Of a DNA stretch of 64,000 nt, positions 62,220 to 64,000 are shown one piece after another. Source of the stretch: Brachybacterium endophyticum (GTDB taxonomy: Bacteria > Actinomycetota > Actinomycetes > Actinomycetales > Dermabacteraceae); assembly GCF_003130585.1 (NCBI RefSeq), contig NZ_QFKX01000001.1:310001-374000 (forward strand), in the 5' to 3' direction. Made by a program: the position numbers and the translations under genes. Below the pieces are notes generated by a model. It saw only the letters and a list, made by a program, of their open reading frames with translations, ran no database searches and was not told the origin of the DNA. Positions within the stretch are counted from its first letter, which is position 1. Each line of letters begins with the position of its first letter.

Positions 62220-64000
62220 ATGTCCCCCGCTTCCCCTGATCCCTCCTCCGACCGGGCGGCCTCCGCCGGGGCCGGTGCGGCCGCTGCGACGGCCGCCGCC
62301 CCGCCCGCCGCGGTCGACGAGGACACCCTGCGCGCCGAGCAGCGCTGGACCCCCGCGAAGATCGTGCTGTGGGTGGCGATCTCGCTGGTCGGCGCGATCG
62401 GCTGGCTGATGCTGGCCCTCGCCCGCGGCGAGACCGTCAACGCGATCTGGTTCGTCTTCGCCGCGGTCGCGACCTACCTCGTCGCCTACCGCTTCTACGC
62501 CAAGTTCATCCAGAACCGGCTGGTCAGGCCCGACGACACCCGCGCCACCCCGGCCGAGGCCGAGTACGACGGCAAGGACTACGTCCCCACCGACCGTCGG
62601 ATCCTGTTCGGCCACCACTTCGCCGCGATCGCGGGCGCCGGACCGCTCGTCGGCCCGGTGCTGGCCGCGCAGATGGGCTATTTGCCCGGCACCATCTGGA
62701 TCATCGTCGGCGTGGTGCTCGCCGGTGCCGTCCAGGACTTCCTGGTGCTCGTGATCTCGACCCGTCGGCACGGGCGCTCGCTGGGACAGATGGCCCGCGA
62801 CGAGCTGGGCCTGGTCGGCGGCATCGCCGCGTTCATCGCGACGCTGACCATCATGCTGATCATCATCGCGATCCTCGCGATGGTGGTCGTGAACTCGCTG
62901 GGCGAGAGCGCCTGGGGCGTCTACAGCGTGGGCCTGACGATCCCGATCGCCGTGTTCATGGGCCTCTACCTGCGGTTCCTGCGCCCGGGCAAGGTCTTCG
63001 AGGTCTCCGTGGTGGGCGTGATCCTGCTGCTGCTGGCGATCGTCTCCGGCCGCTGGGTCGCCGAGACCGGCTGGGGCGAGGCCCTGTTCCACCTGGACCG
63101 TCCCGTCCTCGCGGGCCTGATCATCGCCTACGGCTTCATCGCCGCGGTGCTGCCGGTGTGGGTGCTGCTCGCCCCGCGCGACTACCTCTCGACCTTCATG
63201 AAGATCGGCACCATCGTCATGCTCGCCGTCGCCATCGTGGTGGTGCGCCCGAGCATCTCCACCCCGGCGGTCTCCGAGTTCGCCTCGCGCACCGACGGGC
63301 CCGTCTTCACCGGCGCCCTGTTCCCGTTCCTCTTCGTCACCATCGCCTGCGGCGCCCTCTCCGGCTTCCACGCGATGATCGCCTCGGGCACCACCCCGAA
63401 GCTGGTCGAGAAGGAACGCCAGATGCGCATGATCGGCTACGGCGGCATGCTCATGGAGTCCTTCGTGGCGATCATGGCGCTGGTCGCGGCGGTCTCCATC
63501 GACCGCGGCATCTACTTCGCGATGAACTCCTCGGCCGCCGCGACCGGCGGCACCATCGAGGGCGCCGCCCAGTTCGTGAACTCCCTGGGCCTGACCGGCG
63601 TGAACCTGGACCCCGCGACGCTCTCGCAGACCGCGAAGGACGTCGGCGAGGAGTCGATCGTCTCGCGCACCGGCGGCGCCCCGACGCTCGCCGTGGGCCT
63701 CGCCGGGATCATGCACAAGCTGGTCGGCGGCGCGGGCATGATGGCGTTCTGGTACCACTTCGCGATCATGTTCGAGGCGCTGTTCATCCTCACCAGCGTC
63801 GACGCCGGCACCCGCGTGGCCCGCTTCATGCTGGCCGACGTCCTGGGCGGCTGGAAGCCCCGCTTCCGCGACCACTCCTGGCGTCCGGGTGCCTGGCTCA
63901 CCACCGCCGTGATGGTCGCCGGCTGGGGATCGATCCTGATGATGGGCGTGCTCGACCCCCTCGGCGGCATCAACACGCTGTTCCCCCTGTTCGGCATCGC
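62220..64000 (+). CDS. cstA: Carbon starvation protein CstA (3' end outside window)
   Basis: The frame is open from ATG at 62220, with AGGAGG eight bases upstream, to the last base (593 complete codons). After a 45-residue Ala-rich N-terminus there are many helices. CstA landmarks are DRRILFGHHFAAIAGAGPLVGPVLAAQMG (shown split as the family's GHHFAAIAGAGP core), VQDFLVLVISTRRHGRSLG, ACGALSGFHAMIASGTTPK and FEALFILTSVDAGTRVARF. Family members import pyruvate or peptides when carbon is scarce. Length so far matches the 700-residue family with about 100 residues still missing. It is divergent from the symporter gene. Confidence 0.95.
   Translation, partial: MSPASPDPSSDRAASAGAGAAAATAAAPPAAVDEDTLRAEQRWTPAKIVLWVAISLVGAIGWLMLALARGETVNAIWFVFAAVATYLVAYRFYAKFIQNRLVRPDDTRATPAEAEYDGKDYVPTDRRILFGHHFAAIAGAGPLVGPVLAAQMGYLPGTIWIIVGVVLAGAVQDFLVLVISTRRHGRSLGQMARDELGLVGGIAAFIATLTIMLIIIAILAMVVVNSLGESAWGVYSVGLTIPIAVFMGLYLRFLRPGKVFEVSVVGVILLLLAIVSGRWVAETGWGEALFHLDRPVLAGLIIAYGFIAAVLPVWVLLAPRDYLSTFMKIGTIVMLAVAIVVVRPSISTPAVSEFASRTDGPVFTGALFPFLFVTIACGALSGFHAMIASGTTPKLVEKERQMRMIGYGGMLMESFVAIMALVAAVSIDRGIYFAMNSSAAATGGTIEGAAQFVNSLGLTGVNLDPATLSQTAKDVGEESIVSRTGGAPTLAVGLAGIMHKLVGGAGMMAFWYHFAIMFEALFILTSVDAGTRVARFMLADVLGGWKPRFRDHSWRPGAWLTTAVMVAGWGSILMMGVLDPLGGINTLFPLFGI

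Overview
The window reads as chromosomal DNA of a high-GC actinobacterium. Third codon positions are almost all G or C, GTG starts are common, many genes overlap by GTGA or ATGA, and the gene families fit: a SigK/RskA sigma pair, a class F sortase, a DUF222-HNH protein, a mycoredoxin-like protein, YcnI/CopC copper proteins and Tat-exported enzymes. A member of Micrococcales close to Brachybacterium or Dermabacteraceae is my inference from the gene mix. I see no tRNA, rRNA, CRISPR array, prophage or insertion sequence.

Layout. Bases 1-2.8 kb hold a membrane thioredoxin-fold protein, a small membrane protein, a GNAT enzyme and a tandem universal stress protein. Bases 2.9-8.3 kb hold a secreted sialidase, a two-domain beta-oxidation enzyme and a DUF4352-like membrane protein. 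Bases 8.3-17.6 kb are a minus-strand run: aminotransferase, sufE, rhodanese, ansA, rlmC, hrpB, a small membrane protein and a lipoprotein. Bases 17.7-20.3 kb carry a HicA-like protein, ridA and a MalY-type lyase. Bases 20.3-26.7 kb carry DinB, a BASS transporter, a GCS2 ligase and a large secreted subtilase.

Bases 27.0-38.7 kb form the most coherent block. A CHRD-domain surface protein and a class F sortase face a minus-strand copper cluster: blaI, an M56 metallopeptidase, a CtaG-type membrane protein, copA, DUF5134, ycnI, copC-copD, sigK and rskA. Three matching operator-like sites (TCTAC-N5-GTAGA) lie at the starts of blaI, the ctaG-type gene and the DUF5134 gene. This suggests that one BlaI/CopY-type repressor controls the cluster and, through it, the sigma factor. 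A candidate SigK promoter precedes the CHRD gene.

Bases 38.7-42.8 kb hold a nucleotidyltransferase/GHMP-kinase pair, an unknown protein and a PabC-like enzyme. Bases 42.8-51.2 kb are mixed: an unknown protein, DUF222-HNH, a GH15 glucosidase/trehalase, a DMT transporter, an acidic protein, Nudix, MgtC and an aldo/keto reductase. Bases 51.2-55.8 kb look like murein-peptide salvage: a serine hydrolase, an NlpC/P60 endopeptidase, a dipeptide epimerase and a DUF819 transporter. Bases 56-59.7 kb carry DUF3870, a succinate-semialdehyde dehydrogenase-like enzyme, a zinc alcohol dehydrogenase and a GGCT-like protein. The window ends with a sodium/solute symporter and its small membrane partner, divergent from a truncated cstA (pyruvate/peptide uptake).
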